The notes: generated by a model not told the origin, from the letters alone. Shown: positions 1-11,700, numbered from the stretch's first letter. The stretch is DNA of 64,000 bases from Spinacia oleracea (GCF_020520425.1 NC_079490.1:6386001-6450000); one strand, 5' to 3'. Translations and numbers: made by a program.

Positions 1-657
1 ACTCTGTCAAAACGGCTAAAAATATAAAGGTTGGTGTGTGATGACATTGACAAATAAATTAGACGATTTATTTGGGCAGACAATGACGAGAAAAAAAAAG
101 CTTGTTAACCTTATTTCACGGGAAATACTTTCGTAATCGACTAACTGTAGATGGATGCATAAAAATCCGTTCGGTTAAACAAGTCATTATTCATTAAGCA
201 ATTGAGACCATCTTATGTTTTAACTGATGAACATACAGTCAAATTGTTATGATTATTCTGTGGATGTCAACCAACTTAGTTGGTAAGGTATTAAGGAGGT
301 GATACCCCTTACCCAAGAGTCCAAGACCTGAAATAGAATCATATGTACATAATTTATCGTATTGCCCTAGTTATAAATTTGCCCCGATCAACAATAGCCA
401 GACCCGCTGGCTCGACCCAAAAATTTTTAAAATTTGACGGGGTTGGGAAACGTAAAACTATATTTTTTAGTTATAAATTTGTCCCCGGCGCGAAATGGTC
501 CGAAAGCCCAATGTTTTAGGCCTGAAATAGCGGGTTTGAGCATAAACCCCGGCCTGAATTTTGACCCGGCCCGGTCCGGTCCGGCCCGGAAATACTCTGA
601 AAACAAACGCGCCCTTAAAAGCAAGAGAGAGACTAGACTGGTAAGTAGATAACGAAA
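1..657 (+). promoter_or_regulatory. Upstream region of the PPD2-like gene
   Basis: No gene is seen in this stretch. The first 350 bases are ordinary AT-rich sequence. From about 360 to 640 it becomes rich in GGGTC/GACCC and GGCCCGG words, the same flavour of degenerate repeat found near 4.3, 8.2, 25.3 and 53.5-54.2 kb, so it is probably an old transposon edge. Small open frames here overlap on both strands and have no recognisable content. The bases just before the start codon at 658 (purine-rich, ending in gaaaATG) fit a plant 5' leader. No convincing TATA box was picked out. Confidence 0.4.
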
Positions 658-3600
658 ATGGCGTCCATCGTCTTCCTCAAATCACTACCGGCGCCTTCTC
701 TCTCTTCTTGTGGTAGCTATGTACCCACCACCACCACCACCGATTCCTCCAAGCTTCAAATGGGCTCGTTTGTTTCCCCGCACTTACCTCCTCGATTGAA
801 GCCAGAATTCAGGACAATTTGCAAAGCTCAAACTGTAAGCTTTTTGCAATCTCCTATCCTCTTCAATTTTTTTACTGATTGTTCATTTTTAGCTTATGGG
901 TAGTGTTATTACTCATAATTCTGCCTATTAATTGCTTAAATTTTTTATTTTTGGTGGGTTTTCTTGCACAATTTGAGCCGTATTTGTTTGGTATATTTGC
1001 TAAAAGGGTATGATAAGAACAATCAACCTAGTATGGAAATTAGCTTAGAAAATACTATGGAGTAATTGACAGTCTAATAAGATTTCATCTGAAATTCCGA
1101 TTAAGTTGGACTTCCCATTTCCCAACATCATGTGGTTATCCCCAAGAATTTAGTGTGACAAACCATGAAAGAGTTCTAATTGTGGTTATCAACTTGCATA
1201 ATGATGCTGGAGTCCGACACCCGTATTCGAGTCCGGCGTTACAAATATAGGGAAAGATCTCTTATTGCTATTGAAAATACATGAACTGTTGTTAGTTTTT
1301 TCAAAATATCTGCTGAAAAATAGAGAGAAAGATCTTGAATTGCCAGGATATATTGCATTATTGATTACTTGGCTTCTTTGGAGGTTGTGGAACCTGTGCT
1401 TTGTATTCTATAGATAAATTACAAAGATAACACACAAAAGATAACTATCTTACTGGGCTACAACTATCCAATAAAAGATAACAGAAGCTTGGCTTTTCTC
1501 ACCCAAAAGTGTAAAACAAAGCTAAGGAAACACTCTATCTATACATTCCTTCTCTATAATGTGTTAGAGAGGGAGTATTTACTAGAAGCAAAAAAAATTG
1601 TGATTTTTGATGGAGTTGATCAGCTTATAAATAGAAGTTTGATACGGACTTAAACGGTAAGTGGTAAGAAACTAAGAACTTTATGAAACGGAGGGAGTAT
1701 TTACTATAAGTCTATAGCCCATGTTTCTCACGGAGTTCAACCCTAGTCTTGTTGGTGTATTTTAGGATGTTTTGAACTTTTGATTAGCTTTCTTGTATTG
1801 TTTTTTATCCTACATCAATAGGTTCATTCACTCATTGCTTAGCTTCTTCAATGATTCTCATTTCTTTCATTAGTAACACTTGCATTATTACTGCAATGGG
1901 TTTCTCACAGGACATTTTCTACCATATAATCAGACTACAGCTTTTGCCGTCTCAAGAAGGAACGCATTGGCGGGGCTTTTCTCAGGATGCATTGCCACAC
2001 AAATCATAACCCATGACCCTGCACTTGCTGAACAGTCGGCTGGTTTTAGAGAGTATATAGATTTCTTTGATGGTTATTCCTTAACGTACCCTAAGAACTG
2101 GATTCAAGTTAAAGGTGCTGGGGCAGACATATTCTTCAGGGATCCTTTTGTTCTTGATGAAAATATGTCTGTGAATATATCTTCACCCTCGTCATCTAGG
2201 TACAAGAGTGTTGAGGATTTGGGCCCACCAGAAGAAGCTGGGAAGAACGTACTGAAGCAGTACCTAACAGAGTTCATGTCTACAAGACTTGGTGTTAGGC
2301 GTGAAGCAAACGTTGTCTCAACATCTTCTAGGGTTGCTGATGATGGGAGGCTCTATTATCAAATTGAAGTAAGGGCCTTACTGATCTAAAATCTTAGTAT
2401 ATTGTTATAATTTGTTCAGGTCATGTGTTGGCTAGCTACTTAGCTAATTGGATTAACTACGCATTTGGTAAATTTTAAATGTGTTAGTCACTTAGTTGGT
2501 TTGACCAGCTAAATAGCATTAGTGGTCAGTGAAGTATGAAATATGCTTGGTCGGATTGGCAATAGGTGCTTTTGGTTTATGGAGTCTTTAGGTGAAGTTA
2601 TGGTCAATAAATCCTTAGTTTCCCAAATGGCAGAGAAAGTGTTTTTCCCCCTTCTTTTTGCAGCGGGTGGGGGTTGGGAGCTAGGAAAAGGAAAGTGATT
2701 GGTGTTTTAAGGCTCTATTTGGTTGGGTGTAACCGTGTAAGACATTTTCAGTGTAAAATGGTTTTCATGGAAACAATTTGCAATGGAAGACACAATTCCA
2801 AAATTTGTTTTCCGTTGTTTGGTTCCATGTTAGAAAATCGAAAAGGAAAAAGAAAAAGAAAGTAAACAGGTAGTGAGAGGAGTGTATAAGACATATAAGG
2901 AAAAGGAAGGAAAACTGTTTTCCCTTCATTTTGAAGGGGAAATGGTTTTCCATCATTGGGAGAGCAACTTTACTCTAGGGAAAATGGTTTTACACACCTC
3001 AAACCAAACAATGTAAAATTGAAAATAGAGGAAAACCGTTTTCCCGGAAAATGTTTTACACCCTACCAAACAAATAGAGCCTTAGTGAAGTGTAGTGAAA
3101 TTGCCAATGGGTGCTTTTGGTTTATGGAGTCCTCAAGTGAAGTTATAGTCACAAACTCATTGTTAGAATCCAACCTTCCTTTACTTGTATTTCTCCTTTC
3201 TATTGCTTTCTAGGATCTTTCTAATAGTTTTCTAGGCTTTAGGGAGAATTATTATGTTACTGTAATTCCAGTGTTCACTGACAAGTTTTAGCTAATTCAA
3301 AATAAACCTCTATGAGGGGTATGAACCAATACCTCTCATCAGAAGTTGTCTTTGCTTAATTCATGTGTTGTTGCTAGCCTTTATAGATATTGTGCTGTCG
3401 CATGCTTTTAAGCTTTCTAAGACCCAACAAAGTCCCCCTCAAAACAGATACACTCTCGTCGACGGTCCCGCTTGTGCCCGCTGTGCGCACACAAGCGCCC
3501 CGTTCGACTCTCGACCCTCGCTCTTGCCGCCAATAGGCAAGAGTGCCCCTTTCGGATTAGACGCTTACTCGTGCCCCTACGAGTCACAAGACACTCATTC

Positions 3601-4052
3601 CGCACAAGGCTTGCCTCCTTGCCGCCAATAGGCAAGAGGGCGCCGCACGGATCCGGTGTCAAAACATTCAGACCGTGACACTCATGGTCTTTTCAAGTCA
3701 ATTAGCATGTCTATGACTTACAGAAAATTTAGGTTTTTGCTGTTGAATTTGGAGTTTTGGACTACTAGCTCATTTATATTAGGGATGTTACTGTTTTCCC
3801 TTCTGACACACTTTGATGGCATAAAAACAGGTGAATGTCAAATCGTATGCCAACAACAACGAGTTGGCCGTGATGCCTGAGGATCGAAAGGTTAGGCTTG
3901 AATGGGATCGAAGGTACCTTTCTGTTCTCGGAGTGGAAAACAACAGGCTATATGAGTTGAGGTTACAAGCACCAGAAGATGTATTCAGAGAAGGAGGAAG
4001 CAATATTCGTCAAGCAATGGATTCCTTCAGAGTAAACAAGATTACAGCTTAA
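658..4052 (+). CDS. PPD2: PsbP domain-containing protein 2-like, thylakoid lumen (3 exons)
   Basis: Exons are 658-834, 1934-2368 and 3831-4052; all junctions are phase 0 and GT-AG, giving 277 aa. Residues 1 to about 60 are Ser/Thr-rich and suit a chloroplast transit peptide. Residues 66-75 (SRRNALAGLF) have a twin-arginine motif and hydrophobic stretch, followed by an ALA cleavage motif at 89-91, as in Tat-routed lumen proteins. The rest is a PsbP fold: FREYIDFFDGYSLTYPKNW, GADIFFRDPFVLDE, LTEFMSTRLGVRR and SYANNNELAVMPEDR closely recall Arabidopsis PPD2 (At2g28605). PPD proteins are lumenal relatives of the photosystem II extrinsic protein PsbP; the precise role of PPD2 is not settled. The exon 2 acceptor at 1933 was chosen because it alone among nearby AGs (1910, 1933, 1940) keeps phase with exon 1. 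Intron 2 holds a MITE and a GC-rich island. Confidence 0.88.
1560..1702. mobile_element. Stowaway-like MITE remnant in PPD2 intron 1
   Basis: The sequence GAAACGGAGGGAGTA near 1684-1698 is the typical right end of the plant Stowaway consensus (CTCCCTCCGTTTC). A second GAGGGAGTATTTACT lies about 120 bases upstream near 1570. No clean left terminal inverted repeat is visible, so this is a fragment. It lies inside intron 1 of the PPD2-like gene. Confidence 0.4.
2711..3081. mobile_element. TIR MITE (Tourist/Harbinger- or hAT-like) in PPD2 intron 2
   Basis: The left end GGCTCTATTTGGTTGGGTGT and the right end CACCCTACCAAACAAATAGA-GCC are near-perfect inverted repeats of about 25 bp. Flanks are TTTTAA on the left and TTAGTG on the right, suggesting a short TTA/TAA target duplication. 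The interior is AT-rich with GGAAAA words and no coding content. The element is bracketed by imperfect direct repeats of host sequence (about 2525-2612 and 3083-3157). Confidence 0.7.
3430..3690. other. GC-rich island inside PPD2 intron 2
   Basis: About 250 bases are strongly GC-rich inside an otherwise AT-rich intron. The inverted motif CTTGCC-gccaata-GGCAAG occurs twice (about 3521-3541 and 3619-3639) and could form two identical small hairpins. There is also a TGTGCGCACA palindrome near 3481. Open frames exist on both strands but none is recognisable, and the base composition alone would produce them. It may be part of an unidentified insertion; its identity is unknown. Confidence 0.45.
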
Positions 4053-4293
4053 TCTCTTTATTAATTATGCTTGGAAGCCATTTTCTTTCACAATTACATC
4101 CATAGCCCACATTTTGCAGTCTATCTAAGCTGTATCATTTTGCAATTACACTGTTATATACGAAGTAGCTATTTTGTAAAGATCATGAATGCAATTGCTT
4201 GTATTTGCTTCTCTTCAAATTGTTGCTTCTCATAAAATCACAGGGAGAGAAAGCAGAATTGCAGAAAATGATTTCAGTAGTATCCATTGCTAG

Positions 4294-4792
4294 TAGACCT
4301 GTCAAACGGGTCGGGTTGTGAAAATTTGCTTTCGGGTTCGGGTTTACACATGCTTGTTCAAGACCCATAACTTTCGGGATCGGGTCGACCCAAAGGGTTG
4401 AGATATTTTAAAACATATATGGAGTACTACGTATTATGTTTTCATTAATTTGGGTAATAAGTATACAAAATATGCGCACAAATTAACAAATTTACACACA
4501 CAAGTTTATATTTAGTCAACTTCAACCATAAAATGGTGTATGATTTAAATCAAAATCGTATTACACATTTACACCCATCAATAGTAACAACAACGTGCTT
4601 GATATGCTTAAAATTTCTTATAATTACATTTATAAATTATGAATACAACAATTTTTAATCGGTCGGGTCAAAAACAGGTTCAGTCGGATTTCGACCCATT
4701 ACTTTTCAGGTTCGGTTTAAATTGGGTTATGGGTCACAAAATCTTGTTCAATACCCAAAATTTTCAGGTTTGGTCAATTTTTGACAGGGGTA
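4294..4792. mobile_element. hAT-like nonautonomous element
   Basis: The left end TAGACCTGTCAAA and right end TTTGACAGGGGTA are inverted repeats matching at 11 of 13 positions. They are flanked by 8-bp target duplications ATTGCTAG (4286-4293) and ATTACTAG (4793-4800), which differ at one base. Both subterminal regions are rich in GGGTCGGGT / CGACCC words. The interior is AT-rich and noncoding. An 8-bp duplication and a TAG-type terminus fit the hAT superfamily. It lies just downstream of the PPD2-like gene. Confidence 0.65.
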
Positions 4793-4800
4793 ATTACTAG

Positions 4801-5145
4801 CATTAACTGAAATTACAGTGGTGACCGAAGAGAGTCCAAAACTTGGTTTTTTTTTCAACCTCTTCATATCTCTATTTCCTTCTGAAATTTTACAGACGGA
4901 TTTTTTTTTTTTTTTTTGAGAAACAGAAAGTAGCTGGAAAAACCCAAAAAATAGATGGTTGATATGATAACACGTGGTCGGTTGACATTGCTGGAAAAGC
5001 ACCATGGATTGTAAAAGTGCATAACCACTAACCAAGTAACCAACCATGAATATGTTGACTTACCAAAAATGGGTTGAAAAGAAGGGTTCACTAAAAGTCA
5101 GTTACTAAGAAAAGAAACCAAAACCAGAAAAATGCAAAAACAAAC
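4801..5145 (+). promoter_or_regulatory. Upstream region of the membrane-protein gene
   Basis: The first about 105 bases are duplicated near 8401-8515 on the other side of the next gene. A T16 tract lies near 4902-4917. The rest is AT-rich sequence leading into the start codon at 5146 (caaacATGAG). No strong TATA box or other site was identified. Confidence 0.3.
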
Positions 5146-7796
5146 ATGAGTTCTTCTCGAAAATGGGCAAAATCCATTTCTTCAATTGCTTCTCGTCTTT
5201 ATTTCCTTCTCATCATCTTTCAAGTCCCTCTCTTTAGGTACATTACTCACCTTTTTACATTTTATTATTTCTTGTCAATTTTAATTTCCATGTTATTTAA
5301 AAATTTGATACATTTGTAAATTAATGGTAGGAATTGTCAATGTTGCTCACATTTCATTCAATTGTCACACTTTTGGAGTTTTGGCCTTTTGGGATTTAAT
5401 TGAATTGCATTGAATTGTTGACATAAATGTTAGTAGGGTGACAATGTGTTTTTAGTCTAGAAAATGATCGTTGCACACTTTAGCGTGTTTTTTTTTTTCC
5501 GTTTTGTTAAGAGTGTATTAGCTAAATGCTCTTTTATTGCTACGACTTTTCCGATTTAGATATTAGGTAACCCATGTGCTAAATATGACGAAGATGATAA
5601 AAACACATCTCTGTCGACAAGTTGTCAAATTACAACACTAGAATAATTGTTACACAACTACCCATTTCCAGCAGACGGACACAACATAATAATTGATGGT
5701 GTTAACATGATACTCGTTGTATAACTACAAAGAAGTATTTTCTCTAAGGTTAAAATTAGTGGATTGATTTGTAATTGCAAATCTTTCGTATGTTACTCAG
5801 TTGTGAAGCGCAATTTGGATTATACACCCGGGTACACAGTGCTCATTGTGTACCCTGTTGAACATTTATTGAAAATCTAATGAACATGGAGAATGATTTC
5901 GATGTACATGTACTAGTGAAGTATTTTAACTATATGTTCTATGGATTTAAACTATATGTTCATTGGTTATATGTTCTTTGGATGTGAACATTATGTTCTT
6001 TGTATTTGAACTATATGTTCATTCAAAAATAGGGTGCACAGTGAGCATTGTGCACCCGGGTGTATAAACCATGTTTTGCTTGGTGATGAATTTCAGGGTT
6101 TCATGTCGAAGTGGAATATGCATAAATCCGGTCCAAGTAACGTCTTCTCAACTAATAGCAAGTGAAATGTTGCCTGTTTCATTTGTGAAGATCCTTCTTT
6201 ATCCAGGATCGATTGTGAATGCTGTCATCAATGGTGTAAGCATTCCTAGTTATGATGATTTGTTGGATGTTTATAATTTTACTCATGTAAAAGAGGCTTT
6301 TGCAGTCATTGATCTTAGGCATCTTGAGGTATGTTTATAATGACTTGTATCATAATATTGCTGCAAGTCTAATTAGTTTGAATTTTGATCTTATGACTTA
6401 GATTATGTTGTTTTCACCTACATAAAGTAAATTCAGGTGAAAAGAACGAAGTCTAAATCTTTGAATAACTGGTGAAAAGAATGAAGTCTTAATCTTTGAA
6501 TAACTTGTATCATGCTGATGTTTTCAGAGTATTGCAGACTTAATTACAATTGATGTTGTGAAGTAATTTTGTTACACTCACTGCTTAGAATGTACTCCTA
6601 TGCACTTGTGCAGAATGTACCCTCTCTGTTAAAACAAGAAAAAAACGAATCTGTAAAGTTAATAGATCAGTTACATTAAGGAACCGGTCTCTTATTTAAT
6701 ACTAAATATACCCAGCGCCGCAAATAAGAGACCGCATATAGCTGTCACATAAGAAACCGCATATAGCTGTCACATAAGAAACCGCATATAGCTGTCACAT
6801 AGAGACCGCATATAGCTGTCTAATTCTTCACTAAAACTAATAGACCTCTAATTTAAAACACCTGGCTTTTAATCACTGGAATTGTAGCTTCAAAGTTTCA
6901 TTTATAAACTAGAGACCAGTTATTTGAAGACATGGTCTCTTAAATTTAGTTATTCATTCCTCCCTCCACATATTACAACAGATTTACAAATTTTAAAAAA
7001 TTTCCTACTACATATGTATTTAATTATTACAATTTATTAAATAAGTTTCAGTCGTTACACTAACATGTAGTGGAATGAATCAATAACTCATGTAGAGCAT
7101 TTTTATTTTTATTTTTATAATCAAGTCTAGTTTCGTACCCCCATTCCTAAATTCCTAGATCCGCCACTGCTCCTATGTCACTTTAACAGGTTTAGTAACA
7201 CGAAAATTGTCTGACTGTCATCCAGATGTCTTAGCACTCCCATGTCCTATATATGTCATTCTAACAGATTTAATAACGCGAAAATTGTCTATGGACTGTC
7301 ATCTAGAATTTGTTACAGTCACTACTTAGCACTCCTATATCATTCCAACACATTTGTAACTTGAATTTTCTGTGGACTGTTGTTTATGTAGATATTAGCA
7401 GGAAGCTACTTCTGTGTTTTCGGAGCAATACTTGGTCTGCTAAAGTACAACAGGTTAAGCTTATTTGGGATGTTGCTACTTATATGGGGCTTAATTAAAG
7501 AAATCATGAACCAAAAATCGAGTTGCTCAGTCCAAGTTTCTCCATTCATGTTATTAGTAGCTCTATTTACGGCGTTATCATCTATCAAAAGCGATGTAAG
7601 AATCATAATTAGAAGCTTTCAAGCTCACTATTCTGCAACAGCAGCTGCTGAGATGCATGAACATGTAAAGAAGAGGAAGAAAGATAGGGAAATGAAGAGG
7701 CTTGAATGGAATGTTAATTATGTTAACAACAATGCTAAAACTACTAGGTCTACAAAAGTTGCACAAGAAGGAATTACTAATAGTACATTTTACTGA
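5146..7796 (+). CDS. Unrecognised plant multi-pass membrane protein (3 exons)
   Basis: Exons are 5146-5237, 6097-6328 and 7392-7796; phases close exactly and all introns are GT-AG, giving 242 aa. I do not recognise the family. Residues about 17-30 (RLYFLLIIFQVPLF) form an N-terminal hydrophobic signal-anchor. A soluble stretch with a close cysteine pair (CRSGIC) follows to about residue 108. Exon 3 then encodes three hydrophobic segments (around ILAGSYFCVFGAILGLL, LSLFGMLLLIWGLI and SPFMLLVALFTALSS). The tail is strongly basic and charged (HEHVKKRKKDREMKRLEW), typical of a cytosolic C terminus. Consistent phases, clean splice sites and a coherent topology argue for a real gene. Function is unknown. 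A MITE ends about 26 bases before the exon 2 acceptor. Confidence 0.72.
5817..6070. mobile_element. TIR MITE at the 3' end of intron 1 of the membrane-protein gene
   Basis: The left end GGATTATACACCCGGGTACA and right end GCACCCGGGTGTATAAACC are imperfect inverted repeats of about 40 bp. Each arm carries its own internal hairpin of the form GGGTRCACAGTG...CATTGTGYACCC. Between them lie several GAACATATAGTT / TATGTTCTTTGG words. The right end stops about 26 bases before the acceptor AG at 6095-6096, so the element probably supplies or abuts the branch-point region. Confidence 0.6.
6727..6822. repeat. Short tandem repeat, 4 units of about 24 bp
   Basis: The unit ACCGCATATAGCTGTCACAT, joined by AAGAAA or AGAG linkers, repeats four times, the last unit ending TGTCTAATTC. 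It lies in intron 2 of the membrane-protein gene, flanked by AACCGGTCTCTTATTT on the left and a GGTCTCTTAAATT element on the right, suggesting a TIR element with an internal array. Confidence 0.7.
7167..7380. repeat. Degenerate tandem repeat in intron 2
   Basis: About 2.5 imperfect units of roughly 85 bp are seen, each containing CACTCCTATGTC-like, TTTAACAGGTTTAGTAAC-like and GAAAATTGTCT-like words. They run almost up to the exon 3 acceptor at 7391. No function is evident. Confidence 0.45.
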
Positions 7797-7883
7797 TCTT
7801 TTGATGTTGGACAACTTTTTCCTGTGTGATTTTTTTTGTAGTGTGCTTGAAATTCCTTCGTAATTTCATTTATTATTATAAAT

Positions 7884-8393
7884 TAGACCTGGTTTTGGAT
7901 ATGGTAGCTCAATGGGGATTGGGTTTGGTCATGTTAATAGGGTTTTTATTGGGTAGGGCTTTTATTGGACAAGGTCAATATAGGGCCGAACTTATAATAC
8001 AATAATTTTGAAAACTAAATAGTTTGTATTCACTTGTATTCGCATATGGCTCTCTTTATGTTAATTTTACTTTGTTCGTTTATTGACCCGCCTACTATCA
8101 GCCCGTTATTGACCCGCAACCCGCTTTGACCCGCTAAAACTGACCATTTTATTATCCGACTAGCTTTTGACCTACACCGACCCTGACCTAACCCGCCCAA
8201 CGTCTAATATAAATACAACGATTTTTTATCGGTCATGTCAAAAACGAGTTCAGTCGGGATTTGACCCATTACTTTTCAGGTTGTCCGGGTTTGGAAAAAA
8301 TCGGTTATGGGTCACAAAATTTTGTTCAATACCCATTATTTTTGGGTCTGTTTCAGGTCGGGTTTCGAGTCTGGTCAATTTTTGACAGGTCTA
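7884..8393. mobile_element. Second hAT-like copy, rearranged at its left side
   Basis: The right part (about 8210-8393) is homologous to the right part of the element at 4294-4792 and ends TTTGACAGGTCTA followed by ATTGCTAG (8394-8401), the same target word as the first copy. The left end starts TAGACCTGG but lacks the matching 8-bp duplication, so the left side is rearranged or belongs to another insertion. GACCCG / CCCGCC words fill the middle. Confidence 0.5.
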
Positions 8394-8515
8394 ATTGCTA
8401 GCATTAACCGGAATTACAGTGGTAAACTGGTAACTGAAGAGAGTCCAAAACTTGAATTTTGTTTCTACCTCTTCGGATCTCTATTTCCTTCTGAAATTTT
8501 ACAGACTGATACAAA
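8210..8515. repeat. Direct repeat of 4650-4905 (flanks the membrane-protein gene)
   Basis: From inside the hAT-like element to about 115 bases beyond its right end, this stretch matches about 4650-4905 in the same orientation, including non-transposon sequence such as GAAGAGAGTCCAAAACTTG and CCTTCTGAAATTTTACAGAC. Homology therefore extends past the element and marks a segmental duplication, not just two independent insertions. Divergence is visible in many positions, so it is not recent. Confidence 0.6.
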
Positions 8516-8742
8516 TTTCTCATAAATAAACAAATCAACTACTCTATTACACACCAAAAGGCCTCAACATGGCTTACATAAATTTACAAAGAGTCACACA
8601 GGGTAATGCAATTCCCTACATGTTTGGAATACAAGAAAACACCCTGATTTCTGCAAAGCTTCAAAGAGGAAACACCCTCTTTTCTGCATAGTTTCGAAAA
8701 GACCAATGAAAAGGGCCAGTGACAGATTCTGAACTTTCAACT

Positions 8743-11700
8743 TTACGACCTCACTTGATACTCCCCTGCTCGAGTTAGAGCTCTGAAACCCTTGTAAGCC
8801 CGATTTGTTACATTCTTTACTTCGAGTTTATCTATTTTCAAGCCCGAAAGAGCAACACCCATAATACGGAACCCTGCTTCAAATGTTGGGAATACATGAA
8901 GCTTCTCAAAGCCTGCTTCGAGCTTTAATGTTCCCGTCAAAGAAGGGGCTTTGTCCTTTGGTATTCCACCAATAGACCAAGAACATACCTGACAGTTTTG
9001 TGTACGAAGCAAGTTATATGGAAAACCGAGAGAAAATATATATAAAAAATGAAAAAAAAAAACATTTATTCAAAAAATCAAAGGTAACCAGACAAGGTAA
9101 CCAGACAATACGAGCTTTGCACCGATTGCTGAAATAGCATAAATGTGTTACCTTGTTAGCAAGGATGTCAACTGTTCCATGATTTGCAATCAGATCAGAA
9201 GATACCACACAAGAGGGAAGTTGAAACTGCACTGTTATAGAATCTATTGTCTTTCCAGGATCATGCCGTAGTCCAACCATAACACTGACACGACATGAAC
9301 CAGAATCTGAAGTAAACTGTGGTTTGACATATATTGGGGTGCTCTTCAACTTTTTAACCCTGCAAGTAGAAAAGAACATGAAGTAAAGAGATGTTCGAAG
9401 TCGTTCGGTATCACGGCCAGTTTCCAGTTTTTGAAATTTGGTTTTGAAAGTCATACAAGTATAATTTAGATTGAATCATGAACTTAAAAATAGTCATACA
9501 TATAGTAATCAGGTTGATTTTGAAAACTGACAACAAAAAACTGGAAACTACATTTTATGGTTTTTAGTTTTGTAAAAAACCGAAAACTGAAAACAAAAAA
9601 CGATAGCGAACTAGGCCGTAATGGCTTAGAGAATAAGGTAGCCAAAGAATATGCGTCATTCCACACACCTGTAACTCATAAGCTTAAATTGTCCATCAGG
9701 TGGCACAAATGACAGTATTTGTTGTGATTCCCATGGTCGAAACCGGACACAAGGATGAAACCTCACGTCATTTAGGATACTGGGATTTGCAAATGATAAT
9801 GTTAATTCAGGTACACCAGAAAGATGGCAAGTAACTTGAACCTCACCATAAACCTCACACTTAACAAGAGCTCCATCCCTGAGAAACATTAGCAAAGCAA
9901 ATATGGTCAAGCAACATAAGCAACATTTCCAGGGGAAAGTGGCGGACTGGCGGGTATAAAATGGTTATGTGTTAGGCCCAGAGGCTCACATAATTCCAAG
10001 TATATGTTAAACTCCATCTATCGTAGGTTAATATTTAGCTAATGGCAAATTAGCATTTAGCACAAATCATTTTTATTTTTGAGGGGTTTTGGCTCAAATC
10101 AAATTGTCGGAAACTAAAGCTTCAGAATCGACAACACTTTGAATAGTCAAAACGAAAAAAAATCATCACATAGAACATCTAATCCTCAACACACTATTAG
10201 AATGGCAGGATATAGGGGATGAGGTAGTCAAATGACAATTCCAACCTGTTTATAATAGCATCCAATTCTTCAACAAGATCAACATACACTTCGTTGCTTG
10301 AATGCTTAAGTTCTGTTGTCCTCCACGGCACACATGATGCTGTTGCACCTGGGAGAGTGCTACTTACATTGGAGCTATTACCAGTCACAACACTCAATAC
10401 TTTGCTAATAATGTTTGGGGGGGCAATCATCTCTCGCAAGATGTTAGGCTCTGTTGTAAGAGGAAATCCATTATCGATCATCTCATCAAGAAGCTGCAAG
10501 GCAACTTGAGTCACTTTGAGTTCTTGTTAGAAGAAAATCCCAAAGACAGCCTTGAACATATGGGTAACAAACATTACGGACTGAGGTAATATTGAACAAA
10601 AAGCCTAAATTTGAGGGTGATTTCGTAACATCTAGCCACAACAAAGCAACCATAACATACAGAAAGGGTGATTCACTAAATGTCAAATCACACATTGTGA
10701 CTACTTACTATTATAAGGATTATATCTTCTTCACATTGAATAAAATAGCCAAAGTGTCAAATTTGAGTGATAGGATCAAGAGTGAAGCATCAAGCAAATG
10801 TCAAATATTGCCTACTCGACTCAAAAATCTCTACAGCAAACACAATTCAAACTCTCAAAGGATGTCGTAAACCACTGAACTAAGCACACTCAAAATTTGA
10901 GCTACGGTCTGTTTTTGTGCTGTTGCTGAGCAAATACTCCCACATGGCAATACAAATGAAAGGAAGAGCAGGGAATCCTGAAATAAATACAGTACAAAGA
11001 TCTTAGAAGTACCTCATACACAATAACAAAGTTGTCTTTAATTATGTCTTCGTTCAGTCCTCCAAGATAGTCTGAAAGTACATCAGCTGCTCTGCAAAGA
11101 AACTAAAGGTGGAACACTTAAAGTTTAAAAACAATAATGTTGTTCAAATCACAAGTAGATAAAAGCAATTACTAAAACCAAGGGTCAGATGTGATTCAGC
11201 TGACACAAGGACTGTGTCAGGCCCCTCATTTCTAGACAAACACACTATAAATTACAAAGTTCCAATAGATCAATAAAGAGGTGCAGAGAGTAAGGGAAAG
11301 GAGGGAAGAGCAGAAAAGAGAAGAAAACTTATTCTCTTATTTGGATAAGATCAAAAGATGAGAGAAGAAAGGGAAAGGGTAATTTTCTTTCCACTTCGTT
11401 CGAACTTTGGAAGGATTATTGAGAGGGGATGGAAACTAAACTCAGTTCCCTTCCCTGGCACAATCTAATTACATCCAAACAAAGGAAAACTGATACCTTA
11501 CACTCCCTCTCCTCCCCTTCCATCCACATCCCCTTTACCAACTACATTATCAAGTAATGCATCGGACTCCATCCATCCACCAAGAATGTACATCCTCGTT
11601 TGACTACCTCTAAACCAAACACATCACTATGGTTGGAACTCGGAAGGGTCTTGGATAATCATATTAACTATGAAGTGCCCATCCTATATGCCAAGAAGTA

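Noticed and set aside
240-340. tRNA- or SINE-like sequence with an A-box-like ACTTAGTTGGTAAGG
   Set aside because: No matching B box (GGTTCGANTCC), no cloverleaf and no poly(A) tail were found.
1880-1933. Extending PPD2 exon 2 leftward to use the AG at 1910 or the frame opening at 1880
   Set aside because: The AG at 1910 (and that at 1940) breaks phase with exon 1; only the AG at 1933 joins in frame without extra exons.
9014-9454. 146-codon minus-strand frame taken as a separate gene
   Set aside because: It is AP3M exon 7 extended into both introns; splice sites and family alignment define 9152-9359 only.
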